Both the position numbers and the translations under genes were made by a program. A DNA stretch of 64,000 nucleotides from Eudorina sp. 2006-703-Eu-15 (Eukaryota; Chlorophyta; Chlorophyceae; Chlamydomonadales; Volvocaceae), in contig BDSI01000040.1 in NCBI GenBank assembly GCA_003117195.1, forward strand, positions 310,658-374,657, written 5' to 3'. The notes beneath the pieces were generated by a model. The model saw only the letters and a program-made list of their open reading frames with translations. It had not been told where the DNA came from and searched no databases. This document shows, in pieces, positions 63,901-64,000 of the stretch (within the stretch, counting starts at the first letter, position 1; each line of letters starts with the position of its first letter).

Positions 63901-64000
63901 CGCCGGCCGCCGCCGGCGCTGCTGGAGCCGCCCCTCCGCACCGCGCCGCGCCGGCCGCCGCCGCCGCCGCTGCTGCTGCGCGCGCCGATGCCGGCGATGC
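57206..64000 (-). CDS. TKL (Raf-like) protein kinase, 5' end beyond window
   Basis: Exons (reading direction) are beyond 64000-62343, 61798-61727, 61292-60985, 59879-59771, 59364-59128, 58854-58726, 58478-58383, 58099-57749 and probably 57412-57206; every junction keeps phase. The first exon encodes at least 550 residues of Ser/Ala/Gly-rich, probably disordered sequence. The kinase domain follows: glycine loop VLGFGSMGMVYHG, VVVKLIEHG with the ATP lysine, IIHADLKAENVLL (catalytic loop with Ala in place of the HRD arginine, a non-RD kinase), VADFGLAM, HGTVSHMPPEAM, DVFSFGVVLWELYTT and DPHLRPSFPDVVERL. This is the pattern of the large algal/plant TKL/MAPKKK-like Ser/Thr kinase family. A GGRGGRQR insert lies between N-lobe strands. 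The region after the domain (58099-57749) is acidic/Ala-rich, and the last exon is Pro-rich and least certain. Substrate and pathway unknown. Confidence 0.92.
58861..58985. repeat. ~34 bp tandem repeat, kinase intron
   Basis: Four units of GGGGAGAGCGAGTAAGGGGA plus GGGGCCAGGGAG lie directly upstream (sense) of the acceptor of the 58854 exon. Confidence 0.95.
59365..59770 (-). mobile_element. Introner-like intron with inverted family-A ends (kinase)
   Basis: In the kinase sense direction this intron has a donor, a G-rich run, an antisense family-A piece (plus strand CCAGTTTCCGGTACCCC, 59711-59728) and a family-B-like piece (59629-59660). A sense family-A copy (59409-59425) then lies 45 bp before the acceptor. 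Mobile-element status is inferred from the repeat layout. Confidence 0.35.
60459..60975. repeat. CCCTCCCTCCCGTC minisatellite with C40 run, kinase intron
   Basis: About 515 bp of CCCTCCCTCCCGTC-type units (G-rich on the kinase sense strand) end 9 bp before the 5' splice site at 60984. They include an uninterrupted run of 40 C at 60871-60910. Confidence 0.97.
61803..61999. repeat. CAGTGAGGG minisatellite before a kinase acceptor
   Basis: About twenty units of GGCAGTGAGG(GGGG) on the plus strand; C-rich on the kinase sense strand, ending at the acceptor at 61799. Confidence 0.95.

Overview
The window is nuclear DNA of a GC-rich green alga, very probably Chlamydomonadales (Chlamydomonas/volvocine relatives). 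This is inferred from very high GC, genes split by many short to kilobase introns with consistent GT-AG phase, G/C-run and CA/TG simple repeats in introns, plant-type chloroplast genes, and a secreted hydroxyproline-rich (PPSP-type) cell-wall or matrix glycoprotein. It is a draft assembly: 517 Ns at 15923-16439 remove one or more exons of a phosphatase gene.

Nine protein genes can be reconstructed exon by exon with matching phases. Left to right they are: an RS-domain splicing protein (+, 1-2456, open at the left edge); GCN5 histone acetyltransferase (-, 7895-4674); a thylakoid-lumen MPH2/TL16-like protein (+, 8132-8956); a PPTC7-like PP2C phosphatase (+, about 11276-16872, with the gap); hydroxyethylthiazole kinase (-, 23638-20693); an ABA4-like neoxanthin-synthesis protein (+, 24132-25907); the WD40 ribosome-biogenesis factor PWP2/UTP1 (+, 27273-35253); a secreted hydroxyproline-rich glycoprotein (+, 38473-42508); and a TKL/Raf-like protein kinase (-, from beyond 64000 down to 57206). 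GCN5 and the lumen protein share a 236 bp divergent promoter region, and the thiazole kinase and ABA4 share a 493 bp one. The genes look like an ordinary eukaryotic neighbourhood without a common pathway.

The stretches 8957-11275, 16873-20692, 35254-38472 and above all 42509-57205 have no recognised gene. They hold simple repeats, dispersed short repeats, a near-perfect 53 bp-arm hairpin (10569-10682), an AT-rich island (about 36700-38350), an anonymous region with long ORFs on both strands (45600-47900), and a few candidate exons of an unrecognised minus-strand gene (about 52.2-53.2 kb).

The most striking structure is in the introns. A short element (core TATGTCTACCAATTTCCTAT) occurs about 23 times, never in a coding exon. 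Sense copies lie mostly towards 3' splice sites and antisense copies towards 5' splice sites. Where one intron has both, they form an inverted pair enclosed by a donor-side G-run and an acceptor-side C-run. This resembles the ends of introner-like (intron-generating) elements, or a system that pairs intron ends in RNA.
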